Of a stretch of DNA of 64,000 bases, positions 38,135 to 47,059 are shown piece after piece. The DNA comes from Spirochaeta sp. Its GTDB lineage: Bacteria > Spirochaetota > Spirochaetia > DSM-27196 > Alkalispirochaetaceae. Below the pieces are notes generated by a model, which worked only from the letters and a program-made list of their open reading frames with translations, ran no database searches and had not been told where the DNA came from. Position 1 is the first letter of the stretch, and the number at the start of each line of letters is the position of its first letter. The DNA is taken from contig SLRR01000131.1 in the NCBI GenBank assembly GCA_007130865.1, positions 1-64,000 on the forward strand. The letters are read 5' to 3'. Both the position numbers and the translations under genes were made by a program.

Positions 38135-40146
38135 GTACCCTCCTCGCGCAAGATCGGCGCAAACGATAAGAGCAGCATATCATCCCGCGGGCTCGCTGTC
38201 CCGTGGTACCGCTCCAACTCCTGTATCAAATAGTCCTCCCCGAGATCATCGCGTTTCTCCACCAACTCCCGCAGGATCTCCGTGAGCTTCCCTGTTCCCA
38301 GTCCAAACCCCGTATCCTCCCCCGGAAGATCCAGGATTCCGTCGCTGAAAAGAAAGTGCCGCGACGACGCGGTAACATCGACCGAGTGCACCGGGATATC
38401 CGGATTCCGTTCCGTACTGAGGTATCCCAGATGTGTCCGAGCACCGTCCACGCGGTGCATCGAACCGTCGCGATGGTATACCAGGGGTAGTCCCGTCCCG
38501 GAAAACTCCAGCACGTTCTTGGAACGTCGGAACCGGCAGAGCGCGATATCCATACCGTTTTCAAGGTGCTGCCTATCCGCCGCCGCCCTGAGACCGTCCT
38601 GCACGTAGTGGTGCGTTCGGAGCAGCATATCCCCGGGGTCGTCTTCAGGACCGGAGGTATCCACAACCCGGTTCAGAACGGTACTCACAAGCATCGTCAT
38701 GAACGCACCGGGAACCCCGTGTCCCGTACAGTCCACGGCGGCGATACAGAACCCGTCGTGCATCGGCCGGAAGTACGGAAAATCACCGCCCACCGTATGC
38801 AGTGGTCGGTGAAAAACAAACCATGAACGCAAATGCTCTTCCAGTTCCTTGCGTGCGGGCATTATCGATTGCTGGATGAGTTGCCCGTAACGGATGGACT
38901 CCATGACCCGCTCCTGCGATGCCTGCAGATCCCGTGTCCGCTCGTCCACCATCTCTTCCAGGCGGGTGGTATATTCACGGATCTCGCCGGTCATCGAGGT
39001 AAAAGATGCGCTTAATCGCGCGATCTCGTTATCACCGACCGGATCCAGTTGAACGCTGTAATCGCCTTTCGCCACCAGGTTGGCCGCATGAGACAGTTGT
39101 TGCAGTGGCCGGAGAACGAGTCGGTTCAGCAACAGCGCTACCACTACGAGCACGGTTAACAGTGCAACGATACTGACCTGTATGAGGGGAAGAAAGCTAC
39201 CGACTCCCATAATCCGACCCGCATCGACGAGAACGAGATTGTACCACTGAAGCTCCGGTATGTACCCGATCGCCGCAACGTAGGGCTCCCCGTCGAACTG
39301 TAGCGTTGCCGTGCGGACGCTCGCCGGGTGTTCCGGGTCTTCAGGAAGAATCGCGAGTACTCGCTGCAGCGTTTCCCGGTGTTCACCGCTATCGACCAGG
39401 GTGTCCAGCGTTATCCTGTCCTCGTTTCGATCCACGTTTGCGTTGTGTTCGATGATCGCCCGGTCGCGATGAGCCAAAATCTCCCCCTGGCGGTTGACGA
39501 TTATCGTGGAAAGACCCGGATCATCGTGTTCGACCAGCGCGCCGAGAAAATCACTCAAATCCATTCCTGTTCCGGCAGCCCCAAGCAAAGCTCCATCACC
39601 ATCCCGGACGAGGCTGTTAATCCAGACACGAATCTCTCCGAGCAGTACGTTGAAGTCAACGTTGATCCAGAACTCCCGGTCCGAACGGAGCGTCTCAAAA
39701 AACCACCGATCGTAGGGCGCGTCCGGATCGAGAACGGTATGAGACATGGATTCGGTCCCGGGGGTGTGCACGTAATAGCTGAGAGTGTCCGCGACACCTA
39801 CAAAGTACGTGGCGTCCCGGAAATGGTCCCGATAGCTTTCCAACTGCCGGATCGCCCGTTCTCGCAGCTCCGGATCGCGCTCATCTTTCATCCAGGACTG
39901 GATGAAGGGATCGTCCGCTAACTTGAGACTGAGCGTAGCGTCCCGGTCCACGATAGCGAGAATGCGGTTCCGTTCCATCAGGTTCTGGGACCGGGCAAAC
40001 CGCTCTACATATCGATCGGCCACGGCGGTGACGTTGCGGACGAACACCCCCACCGCGGCACCTACCGTGACGACGTACAGCAGAACCAGAGAGACGAGGA
40101 ACGTCCGCCTGAGCGAACCCTTAAAAATGAAACCGAACACCGACAC
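38131..40146 (-). CDS. siaA: SiaA-like PP2C/SpoIIE phosphatase with Cache and HAMP domains
   Basis: TM + periplasmic Cache-like region, HAMP (LQQLSHAANLVAKGDYSVQLDPVGDNEIARLSASF), SpoIIE domain (HTVGGDFPYFRPMHDGFCIAAVDCTGHGVPGAFMTMLV). GTG start at 40146 assumed. Confidence 0.88.
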   Translation of the reverse strand: MSVFGFIFKGSLRRTFLVSLVLLYVVTVGAAVGVFVRNVTAVADRYVERFARSQNLMERNRILAIVDRDATLSLKLADDPFIQSWMKDERDPELRERAIRQLESYRDHFRDATYFVGVADTLSYYVHTPGTESMSHTVLDPDAPYDRWFFETLRSDREFWINVDFNVLLGEIRVWINSLVRDGDGALLGAAGTGMDLSDFLGALVEHDDPGLSTIIVNRQGEILAHRDRAIIEHNANVDRNEDRITLDTLVDSGEHRETLQRVLAILPEDPEHPASVRTATLQFDGEPYVAAIGYIPELQWYNLVLVDAGRIMGVGSFLPLIQVSIVALLTVLVVVALLLNRLVLRPLQQLSHAANLVAKGDYSVQLDPVGDNEIARLSASFTSMTGEIREYTTRLEEMVDERTRDLQASQERVMESIRYGQLIQQSIMPARKELEEHLRSWFVFHRPLHTVGGDFPYFRPMHDGFCIAAVDCTGHGVPGAFMTMLVSTVLNRVVDTSGPEDDPGDMLLRTHHYVQDGLRAAADRQHLENGMDIALCRFRRSKNVLEFSGTGLPLVYHRDGSMHRVDGARTHLGYLSTERNPDIPVHSVDVTASSRHFLFSDGILDLPGEDTGFGLGTGKLTEILRELVEKRDDLGEDYLIQELERYHGTASPRDDMLLLSFAPILREEGT

Positions 40147-40543
40147 CCGCGTCCAGGTCGAATCCCGTGGAGGGTACGAGTTGCATTCCCGGAACGATTT
40201 CCCCGAACAGTTCCAGGCGCGGCAACGCATACCACTGTACTCCCAGTGGGACACGAACACCAACGCGCAGGCTATCTCCCGCGGGCTTCAGTTGCATCTT
40301 CCCACCGAGACCGAGATACCAGTCAAGTGGATCTACCAGCTTCTGTCGGAGCATCCACACGTCTCCGTGAAAATGCACCCTCTCTGACGGCAGGTTCCAC
40401 GCCGCCGCCAGGGCGACGCGATTACCCACGAGAACACTGACCCCCGTAGGCGCCCCGAGAATTACGCCGACTCCAACGTCCGCTAGTACCGGCGAGACAC
40501 CCAGACCTAGGAACACCACCACCGACAGGAAAAACTTCTTCAT
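40121..40543 (-). CDS. Small outer-membrane beta-barrel-like protein (DUF3996/BAPKO_0422-like)
   Basis: Signal peptide MKKFFLSVVVFLGLGVSPVLA; GVGVILGAPTGVSVLVG, C-terminal GVGVRFHF aromatic end. Confidence 0.65.
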   Translation of the reverse strand: MKKFFLSVVVFLGLGVSPVLADVGVGVILGAPTGVSVLVGNRVALAAAWNLPSERVHFHGDVWMLRQKLVDPLDWYLGLGGKMQLKPAGDSLRVGVRVPLGVQWYALPRLELFGEIVPGMQLVPSTGFDLDAGVGVRFHF

Positions 40544-40580
40544 GATGCCAGATTATGGAAAAGTCTGATAATAAGGTCAA
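40541..40580 (-). promoter_or_regulatory. sigma70-like promoter abutting the outer-membrane protein ATG
   Basis: Minus strand: TTGACC-N17-CATAAT-N8-ATG. Confidence 0.7.
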
Positions 40581-40707
40581 CCAACACCAGGAGTTGGCGA
40601 GGGAGAGATGTCCGTCCGGCGTCCCACGTGGAGCACTCGCGTAGAACGTCCTGTACTCACTTCTTTCCTACGTTGTGTCGGCGGTCACCAGGATCGGCGG
40701 TCGAAGA

Positions 40708-41904
40708 TTAACGCGGTTCAGCTTTCTGCCGGGCATGAAGGTTAAGATGGATCAACAATCCGATCGATACCAGCGCCATGAAGAATGGGACACCCCAGAA
40801 GTAACGGTACTCCACGAGGTCTCCCCGGGTAAAGAGATCATAAAGCATCCCCGCGAGAAAGCTCCCTCCCAGCGCACCGCCGCCTTCAACGCACAGGATA
40901 TACAGTTGCTGCACGCCCGCCCGCGATTCCGTGTCCGCAAAGGAGTTGACGTAGATAACCGAGACTATAAAGAAAAACGTGTAGGACGGGCCGTGGAACA
41001 AAATCCCCAGGATAGCCGGCAGGGCGGACGTCCCAAAATAGAACGCCGCGAACCGGCACAGTTCCATCACGGCCCCCATGACGAGTACCGTCCGATGACG
41101 AAACCGAAGAAAAAGAAACGGTAGTACCAGCATGCTGAGCACCTCAGCGACCTGCCCGAGACTCAACGCCGGAAGGATCGCACCGTCGCTGAATCCGAGA
41201 TGCCGCAGGTACGGTGCAGCGCCAAAGTAGTAAACCCGGTGGGTCACCTGCATTAATAACGCTACGACTGCCACGAGAGCAACTTCCGGACGCCGGAAGA
41301 TCCTCAGCGCCGCCCGGGGCACCAGCTCGGTGCGGCGTGGCTCCTGTCCGCGTCCCCGGGGAAGAGTCAACGCGAATAACCCCAGACCTCCCGCGGAGAT
41401 CGCCGTGAAGAGAGGCGCGTCGATTACACGTCCCCCGGCGTATCCGATCCAGAAGTAACCGAACGCCCAGCCCGCAACGACCCAGCCCACGGTACCCCAG
41501 AGTCGCACGCCACCAAACGAGTTCCCCGCCTCAGGCATATAATGAAAGACGATCGTATTGGAAAGGGCCATCGCGGGAATCAACATGCTCATGTACAGCA
41601 CGTAGAAGACCAGCACGGCCGTGAACGTCTCGCTCGTCCACATGAGAAAGATGAACGCCCCCGCTCCAAACTCCACCAGGGAAAACAATCTTTCCGCCGA
41701 GATCAGCCGGTCGGTAACAAACGCTCCAAAGAGCGGCGCAACAAACGCGGACACCGCGGATACCGCGAGGATGATCCCCGCTCCGGTTCCGCCAAAACCG
41801 AGTTCCTGGCTCAGATAGAGACTCATGATCGGAAGGGTGATTCCCGCGGAAAAATAGTGCAGGAACATCAACGTCGACAGGCGAATCTTCAGGTGATCTC
41901 GCAT
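40708..41904 (-). CDS. MFS transporter (nucleoside/sugar symporter-like)
   Basis: Multiple TM segments, TLMFLHYFSAGITLPIMSLYLSQELGFGGTGAGIILAVSAVSAFVAPLFGAFVTDRLI. MRDHLKIRLS start preferred to the ORF-track start at 41943. Confidence 0.82.
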   Translation of the reverse strand: MRDHLKIRLSTLMFLHYFSAGITLPIMSLYLSQELGFGGTGAGIILAVSAVSAFVAPLFGAFVTDRLISAERLFSLVEFGAGAFIFLMWTSETFTAVLVFYVLYMSMLIPAMALSNTIVFHYMPEAGNSFGGVRLWGTVGWVVAGWAFGYFWIGYAGGRVIDAPLFTAISAGGLGLFALTLPRGRGQEPRRTELVPRAALRIFRRPEVALVAVVALLMQVTHRVYYFGAAPYLRHLGFSDGAILPALSLGQVAEVLSMLVLPFLFLRFRHRTVLVMGAVMELCRFAAFYFGTSALPAILGILFHGPSYTFFFIVSVIYVNSFADTESRAGVQQLYILCVEGGGALGGSFLAGMLYDLFTRGDLVEYRYFWGVPFFMALVSIGLLIHLNLHARQKAEPR

Positions 41905-41972
41905 TAACGGAGAATATCGCACGCCCCCGGGGAATTTGTACATCAGTAGTGGTTCAGGGTACGTTAGACGTC

Positions 41973-43340
41973 ATGACACACGCGGAACGCAGCGAACTGC
42001 TTGGAACAATGCCGATCGGACCGCTCCTGCTGCGCATGGCCATTCCGTCAACGGTGGCGATGATGTCCAACGCTCTTTACAACCTGGTGGACACGATCTT
42101 TCTCGGTCGCTGGGTCGGGCCTCATGCGATCGGAGGCCTGAGCATAGCGTTTCCAATCCAGATAATCCTGCTCAGTCTTGGACTGTTTGCGGGCGTCGGC
42201 GGTGCTTCGATCGTTTCCCGCGCTCTGGGGGCCGGCGATACCCGTCGTGCCGAGGAAGCCACCGGCAACGCCCTGGTCTTCTCCGCGTTCTGTTCCGGCC
42301 TGGTAACTCTGGTGGGTTATCTCTACATGGAACCGATCCTGACTCTCTTCGGCGCAACTGAGACACTGATGCCTTATGCCCGGGGATATCTGACGTGGGT
42401 CCTGCCGGGAGCGGTTTTCATCAGTATGAGCGTAACCGCAAACCACCTGCTCCGTGCGGAAGGTCTCGCCCGCGCGGCTATGCAAGTGACGATGATCGGC
42501 GCTCTGGCCAATATCGTGCTGGACCCGATCTTCATCTACGTCCTGGACATGGGCATCGAAGGTGCTGCGATCGCCACGGTTATCGCCAAAGGATTGAGTT
42601 TTTTCTACACGTTCTGGTTCTTTTTCTCAGGCGGCAGCAATCTTCGACCGGTGCCACGATCGTTCATACCCCGGATCCGAATGCTTCTGGAGATCATCCG
42701 CATCGGGCTGGCCGCGTTCGTCCGGCAGGCCGGCGCGAGTATCTTTGTGATCACCGCCAACAACGCTCTTGGCTACTATGGAGGTGACGTGGCGATTTCC
42801 GTGTTCGGCATCATCAACCGGGTACTGCTCTTCGTGGTTATGCCGCTGGTGGGTGTGGCGCACGGATTCCAGCCGATCGTTGGTTTTAATTACGGAGCGG
42901 GTAACCGGGATCGTGTACTCCAGGTTGTCCGCACAGCGAATCTGGCGTGCGCATCCGTGGCGGGTTTCTTTTTCCTGATCGTCATGATCGCACCCGGCGC
43001 AGTGATCTCGGTCTTCACCGATGCCGCACCACTCCACTCGATGGGAATTCCCGCGATGCGAACGGTACTTCTGGTCATACCGCTTCTGGGGTTGCAGATC
43101 ACCGGGACCGTGTTCTTCCAGGCCGTAGGTCGCGCCGGCCCCGCGCTGGTGCTTTCCATGTCGCGCCAGATAATCCTGCTGATCCCCTTCATTCTTCTCT
43201 TTCCGAGATTCTTTGGGCTCTCAGGAGTATGGGCTGCATTCCCTGCGGCGGATCTTATCAGTACGATCGTAACCGTCCTCTGGCTGCGAAGCGCTCTACG
43301 CAAGCTTCACATCGTCGATAATCATAAGTACCAACCATGA
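41973..43340 (+). CDS. MATE family efflux transporter
   Basis: MALSN-like PSTVAMMSNALYNLVDTIFLGRWVGPHAIGGLSIAFPIQI; FQPIVGFNYGAGNRDRVLQ; 12 TM pattern. Confidence 0.93.
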   Translation: MTHAERSELLGTMPIGPLLLRMAIPSTVAMMSNALYNLVDTIFLGRWVGPHAIGGLSIAFPIQIILLSLGLFAGVGGASIVSRALGAGDTRRAEEATGNALVFSAFCSGLVTLVGYLYMEPILTLFGATETLMPYARGYLTWVLPGAVFISMSVTANHLLRAEGLARAAMQVTMIGALANIVLDPIFIYVLDMGIEGAAIATVIAKGLSFFYTFWFFFSGGSNLRPVPRSFIPRIRMLLEIIRIGLAAFVRQAGASIFVITANNALGYYGGDVAISVFGIINRVLLFVVMPLVGVAHGFQPIVGFNYGAGNRDRVLQVVRTANLACASVAGFFFLIVMIAPGAVISVFTDAAPLHSMGIPAMRTVLLVIPLLGLQITGTVFFQAVGRAGPALVLSMSRQIILLIPFILLFPRFFGLSGVWAAFPAADLISTIVTVLWLRSALRKLHIVDNHKYQP

Positions 43341-43933
43341 AACGTTTTAACTGGAACACCCGGCGACGAGTCGCTCTTGAGTATCTGCGATCGATTTATC
43401 GGTACGATCCGACCACCGAGACCTACACGATCGACATACGCCTTCCGGATTATGCGAACGCGTTCAGTCAGTGGGCGCATGCCTGGGAGGAAGTGCCCGA
43501 GGTCAACCCGGGGCTGGTACAGTACCTCAAGGAATGCTCCGACGACATACCGTTCCGAGCTCCGCTCCGTATCGTTTTCGGAATCGACGACCCCCGGGAT
43601 CAGGCCCTGGAGGCGCAGCTGATTACAAGCATCCGGAAGTACTTCCGATACGAACTGTTTATCGAGCGGCGACGCATTCGCCGGTTGCTGCAACGCGTAT
43701 TGCAATACGCCACGATCGCCATAGGTGTACTCACCGGTGGAATCCTGCTGGAAACGGTACAACCGCAGTCCCTGCTGCTGATGGTTCTACACCAGGGCCT
43801 CTACGTGGGGGGCTGGGTCTTTCTCTGGGAAGCGATTCACCAGTTCACGTTTCAGCAGGCGACGCTGCGACGCACCGTGTCCGACTATGAACGTTTCCTC
43901 CGGGCGGAGATCGTGTTCGAGTCGTCGGAGTAA
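43337..43933 (+). CDS. Hypothetical protein with C-terminal TM pair
   Basis: 198 aa, ATGA overlap with MATE gene; TIAIGVLTGGILLETV and LHQGLYVGGWVFLWEAI hydrophobic segments. Confidence 0.7.
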   Translation: MKRFNWNTRRRVALEYLRSIYRYDPTTETYTIDIRLPDYANAFSQWAHAWEEVPEVNPGLVQYLKECSDDIPFRAPLRIVFGIDDPRDQALEAQLITSIRKYFRYELFIERRRIRRLLQRVLQYATIAIGVLTGGILLETVQPQSLLLMVLHQGLYVGGWVFLWEAIHQFTFQQATLRRTVSDYERFLRAEIVFESSE

Positions 43934-43934
43934 C

Positions 43935-43970
43935 AAAAAAAGCCGGTGAACCGCATTGGCCCACCGGCTC
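43935..43970 (-). terminator. Rho-independent terminator after tRNA-Glu
   Basis: Minus strand: AGCCGGTG...CACCGGCT hairpin followed by TTTTTTT. Confidence 0.85.
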
Positions 43971-43973
43971 TGA

Positions 43974-44045
43974 TAGCCCCTAGGGGAATCGAACCCCTGT
44001 TTCAGGAATGAGAATCCCGCGTCCTAGCCGCTAGACGAAGGGGCC
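43974..44045 (-). tRNA. tRNA-Glu (CTC)
   Basis: GGCCCCTTCGTCTAGCGGCTAGGACGCGGGATTCTCATTCCTGAAACAGGGGTTCGATTCCCCTAGGGGCTA; anticodon loop TTCTCAT, T-arm GTTCGAT. Confidence 0.93.
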
Positions 44046-44052
44046 ACGTACG

Positions 44053-44124
44053 CTTCCCGGGGAGGACTTGAACCCCCACTGTCAGAGCCAGAATCTGATG
44101 TGCTACCAATTACACCACCGGGAA
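44053..44124 (-). tRNA. tRNA-Gln (CTG)
   Basis: TTCCCGGTGGTGTAATTGGTAGCACATCAGATTCTGGCTCTGACAGTGGGGGTTCAAGTCCTCCCCGGGAAG; anticodon loop TTCTGGC. Confidence 0.93.
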
Positions 44125-44142
44125 TTCTGTCCTGCGGTGCGG

Positions 44143-44172
44143 ATGATAGCGCTCTCCCGCAGCCTTTGTCAA
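44143..44172 (-). promoter_or_regulatory. Promoter of tRNA-Gln/tRNA-Glu unit
   Basis: Minus strand TTGACA-N18-TATCAT, 18 nt upstream of tRNA-Gln. Confidence 0.75.
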
Positions 44173-44190
44173 GCATCGGCAACGAAAGGT

Positions 44191-44724
44191 TTATTCGCTC
44201 GCGTAACCCTGGAGGTAGATTATCTCACGCCCGGCGAGCTTCTTCTCGTAATCCAGAAACGGCAGCGCCACCACGGCAAAAATGCCGCTTACGATCGCCC
44301 CCGCTTCCTCCAGAAGCTCGCACGCGGCTTCCACGGTTCCACCGGTAGCGATCAGATCGTCCACCACGAGTATCCGCCGGCCGGGTGCCACATCCTCCCG
44401 GTGTACTTCCACCGTATCCTGGCCGTATTCAAGATCAAAACTGCGGCTGATCGTTGCTCCGGGGAGCTTCCCCTTTTTTCGCAGCAGTACCAGAGGAACG
44501 CCGCGGCTGTAGGCGAATGGTGCCGCCAGAAGGAAACCTCGCGCTTCGATCGCCGCTACCGCGTCGACCGGCCGATCCCGGTAGGTCTCGATCATACGGT
44601 CTACGGTATGTCGAAACGCTGCAGGCTGTGCAAGCAAGCTGGTTAGATCGTAGAACGTGATGCCCGGCTTCGGGAAATCCGCTACCCGACGAATCGCCGC
44701 ATCTATGACTGTGTCAGAGTTCAT
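44191..44724 (-). CDS. apt: Adenine phosphoribosyltransferase
   Basis: DFPKPGITFYDLTSLL, AIEARGFLLAAPFAYSRGVPLVLLRKKGKLPG, ILVVDDLIATGGTVEAACELLEEAGA. Confidence 0.95.
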   Translation of the reverse strand: MNSDTVIDAAIRRVADFPKPGITFYDLTSLLAQPAAFRHTVDRMIETYRDRPVDAVAAIEARGFLLAAPFAYSRGVPLVLLRKKGKLPGATISRSFDLEYGQDTVEVHREDVAPGRRILVVDDLIATGGTVEAACELLEEAGAIVSGIFAVVALPFLDYEKKLAGREIIYLQGYASE

Positions 44725-44760
44725 CAGGTGCAGTATCGAACGATCCGACGCGAGCGTCAA
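44722..44760 (-). promoter_or_regulatory. sigma70-like promoter abutting apt ATG
   Basis: Minus strand: TTGACG-N17-GATACT-N7-ATG. Confidence 0.65.
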
Positions 44761-44769
44761 CGCATCGTG

Positions 44770-44811
44770 TTGAAAACCCACGGATTATGCGCCTATAGTA
44801 GGTAACGTATG
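44770..44811 (+). promoter_or_regulatory. sigma70-like promoter abutting MinD-like ATPase ATG
   Basis: TTGAAA (44770-44775)-N18-TATAGT (44794-44799)-N9-ATG (44809). Confidence 0.65.
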
Positions 44812-45795
44812 CAGCACCTGATCCCGATAGCGAGCGGCAAGGGCGGCGTGGGGAAGACACTCCTCGCCGCAAATCTCGGTATAGCCCTGGCACAACAGAA
44901 GAAAACTGTCGTACTCGTGGATCTTGACCTTGGCGGAAGCAACCTGCATACGGTCCTGGGTATCCGCAATCGCCACGCCGGGATCGGTCACTTCATTTAC
45001 AAGCAGGCGGAGTCGCTGGAACAGTTGCTGGTGGAAACGGCACAATCGCAGCTCTATTTTATACCCGGCGACGGTTTATTCAGCGGGACCGCCAACCTTC
45101 CCTACTACCGCAAGCTGGCGATCATCAAGCAGCTCCAGGAACTCCCCGCGGATTTTGTTCTGCTCGATCTCGGGTCGGGAACGGCTTACAACACGATCGA
45201 TCTCTTTCTCACCTCACCGGCGGGGCTGATCGTAACTACACCGGACACCACGGCGATCCTCAACGCGTACTCCTTCCTGAAATCAAGCATGCTCCGGCTT
45301 CTGCAGCGGAGTTTCCCCGCACGCAGCGAGGAGCGCCGGATCGTTCTGGATTTTCTGCACCAGAAAGTAGAAGGCGAGGAACGCGATATCGGTACAGTTC
45401 TAGAGTCGATCCGCACGGTTGATCGGGAAAGCGGCGATACCGCGGACGCAGCGCTGGAGACGTTCCGACCCCGGGTAGTGATGAATATGGGGCGTTCCGC
45501 CCAGGACATCCGACTCGGGGGCCGACTGCGCCACGTAGTGAGAAACAACCTGAATAGCGACGTCGAGTTTATCGCGTACCTGCCGCAGGACGATCTGGCG
45601 TCCCGGAGTCCCCTGGAGCGTAGTCCCACCCTGCTGCGTTATCCCGACTCTGCATACGCCCAGGCGGTACACACCTGCGCTGCCCGGATTATCCACGATC
45701 CCTCCCCAGGGATGCCTCCCCTGTACAATGATGACGAGGATCTTCGAGAACTGGCGCAGCAGTTTCCCCTGGACCGGGATGGGATAACCCGGTAG
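44809..45795 (+). CDS. ParA/MinD-family ATPase (FlhG/MinD-like)
   Basis: IASGKGGVGKTLLAANLGIALAQQKKTVVLVDLDLGGSNLHTVLG deviant Walker A. Confidence 0.9.
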   Translation: MQHLIPIASGKGGVGKTLLAANLGIALAQQKKTVVLVDLDLGGSNLHTVLGIRNRHAGIGHFIYKQAESLEQLLVETAQSQLYFIPGDGLFSGTANLPYYRKLAIIKQLQELPADFVLLDLGSGTAYNTIDLFLTSPAGLIVTTPDTTAILNAYSFLKSSMLRLLQRSFPARSEERRIVLDFLHQKVEGEERDIGTVLESIRTVDRESGDTADAALETFRPRVVMNMGRSAQDIRLGGRLRHVVRNNLNSDVEFIAYLPQDDLASRSPLERSPTLLRYPDSAYAQAVHTCAARIIHDPSPGMPPLYNDDEDLRELAQQFPLDRDGITR

Positions 45796-45832
45796 TTCCG
45801 TTAATTTTTTTGTTTGTGCTATAATCTTTTTT

Positions 45833-47059
45833 ATGATCTCCAGCGAGGAACCGTGTCGTTACCTGTTTGCGAGAAACGTGCACATCAGTGAGAACACCCG
45901 TATCAAGGACCGGGAAAAGTCCGAGATTTTCCACGCGATCTGTACAAGCGTGGGCGCCACCAGGAAGAACGTCGTCGATCGCCTCGGGATTCGTCCGAGT
46001 ACCGTTTCCAGCGTCGTGACGGAACTGATTCAGGACAATCTTGTCTACGAAGGTGAAAGCGCAAGCCCCGGTAGAAAAGGCCGCCCGGAAATCTACCTTC
46101 ACCCGCAGTTCAACCGACTTTCCGCGATCGCGGTATACGCGGTCTCGCGCAACTTCCACGCCGTTCTCGTCTCGTACGGACGGTGCGTTCTGGCGGAACG
46201 TTCCCGGGCGGTACCACGCGAAGCAGACGAAGCGACGATCCTCGAAAGTATCAGTGTACTTATCCGGGAGATCCGCAGCGATCCCGCCGCCGAAGACACG
46301 GAGATTCTCGGAGTGGGGCTCTCACTCCCGGGAAACCTGGACGTCCTGCGTGGGCGCTGGCTGAAAAGCACCCGCTGGGTCCGGGTGCAGGATCTTTCTT
46401 TTGAAAGCATTTCCCGCGAGACGGGTCTTCCCGTGCGGCTCACCAAGAGTCTCGATGCGGAATGCGCGTACATTCTCAGGCGTTTTCCGGACCTTTCCCG
46501 AGGCGACACGCTTCTTGTTCACTGGGGCTACGGGATCGGCGCTTCCTATGCCCAGCGAGGAACCGTTCTGCACGCGCGAGCGGGAACGTTCGGGGAAATC
46601 GGCCACTGGACGATGGATACGGAAGATCCACGGGAGTGTACCTGCGGAGATCGGGGTTGCCTGGAGACGCGCTCCGCCATGTGGGCGCTGCTACCAGGAA
46701 TCCGTGAGAGGTACCCCCACGCACCGGAACTGGAAGACGAGTTTTCCGACTTTCTGGCAGGGCGAACCCTTGAGGAGATTCCCGGAATCGACACGGCGAT
46801 CCGGTATATGGCGATCGCGCTTCGCAATCTCTACCAGTTGTTCTATCCGGACAATATCGTCCTCTACGGTCCGTTCACGGAACGGGTGGAGATCTTCTCC
46901 TCTCTTTCCAAGGCGTTCCACCAGGAGATATCACAGTTCTCCCGCCGCGCCTCCACGCTCCGGGCGTACAAAATGCGTTCCGAAGGGGAAGTGTTCGGGT
47001 GTACTGAGGAGTTCATGCTGGAAGCACTGCGACGTCACCTCGTGGCTCGCTGGGGTTGA
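45833..47059 (+). CDS. ROK family transcriptional regulator/kinase
   Basis: N-terminal wHTH (TRKNVVDRLGIRPSTVSSVVTELIQDNLV), ROK signature with zinc motif CTCGDRGCLETR. Confidence 0.88.
   Translation: MISSEEPCRYLFARNVHISENTRIKDREKSEIFHAICTSVGATRKNVVDRLGIRPSTVSSVVTELIQDNLVYEGESASPGRKGRPEIYLHPQFNRLSAIAVYAVSRNFHAVLVSYGRCVLAERSRAVPREADEATILESISVLIREIRSDPAAEDTEILGVGLSLPGNLDVLRGRWLKSTRWVRVQDLSFESISRETGLPVRLTKSLDAECAYILRRFPDLSRGDTLLVHWGYGIGASYAQRGTVLHARAGTFGEIGHWTMDTEDPRECTCGDRGCLETRSAMWALLPGIRERYPHAPELEDEFSDFLAGRTLEEIPGIDTAIRYMAIALRNLYQLFYPDNIVLYGPFTERVEIFSSLSKAFHQEISQFSRRASTLRAYKMRSEGEVFGCTEEFMLEALRRHLVARWG

Noticed and set aside
40664-40690. Similarity TTTCnTACGTTGTG between 40664 and 53650 as a dispersed repeat
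   Set aside because: Only ~13 matching positions; not distinguishable from chance by eye.
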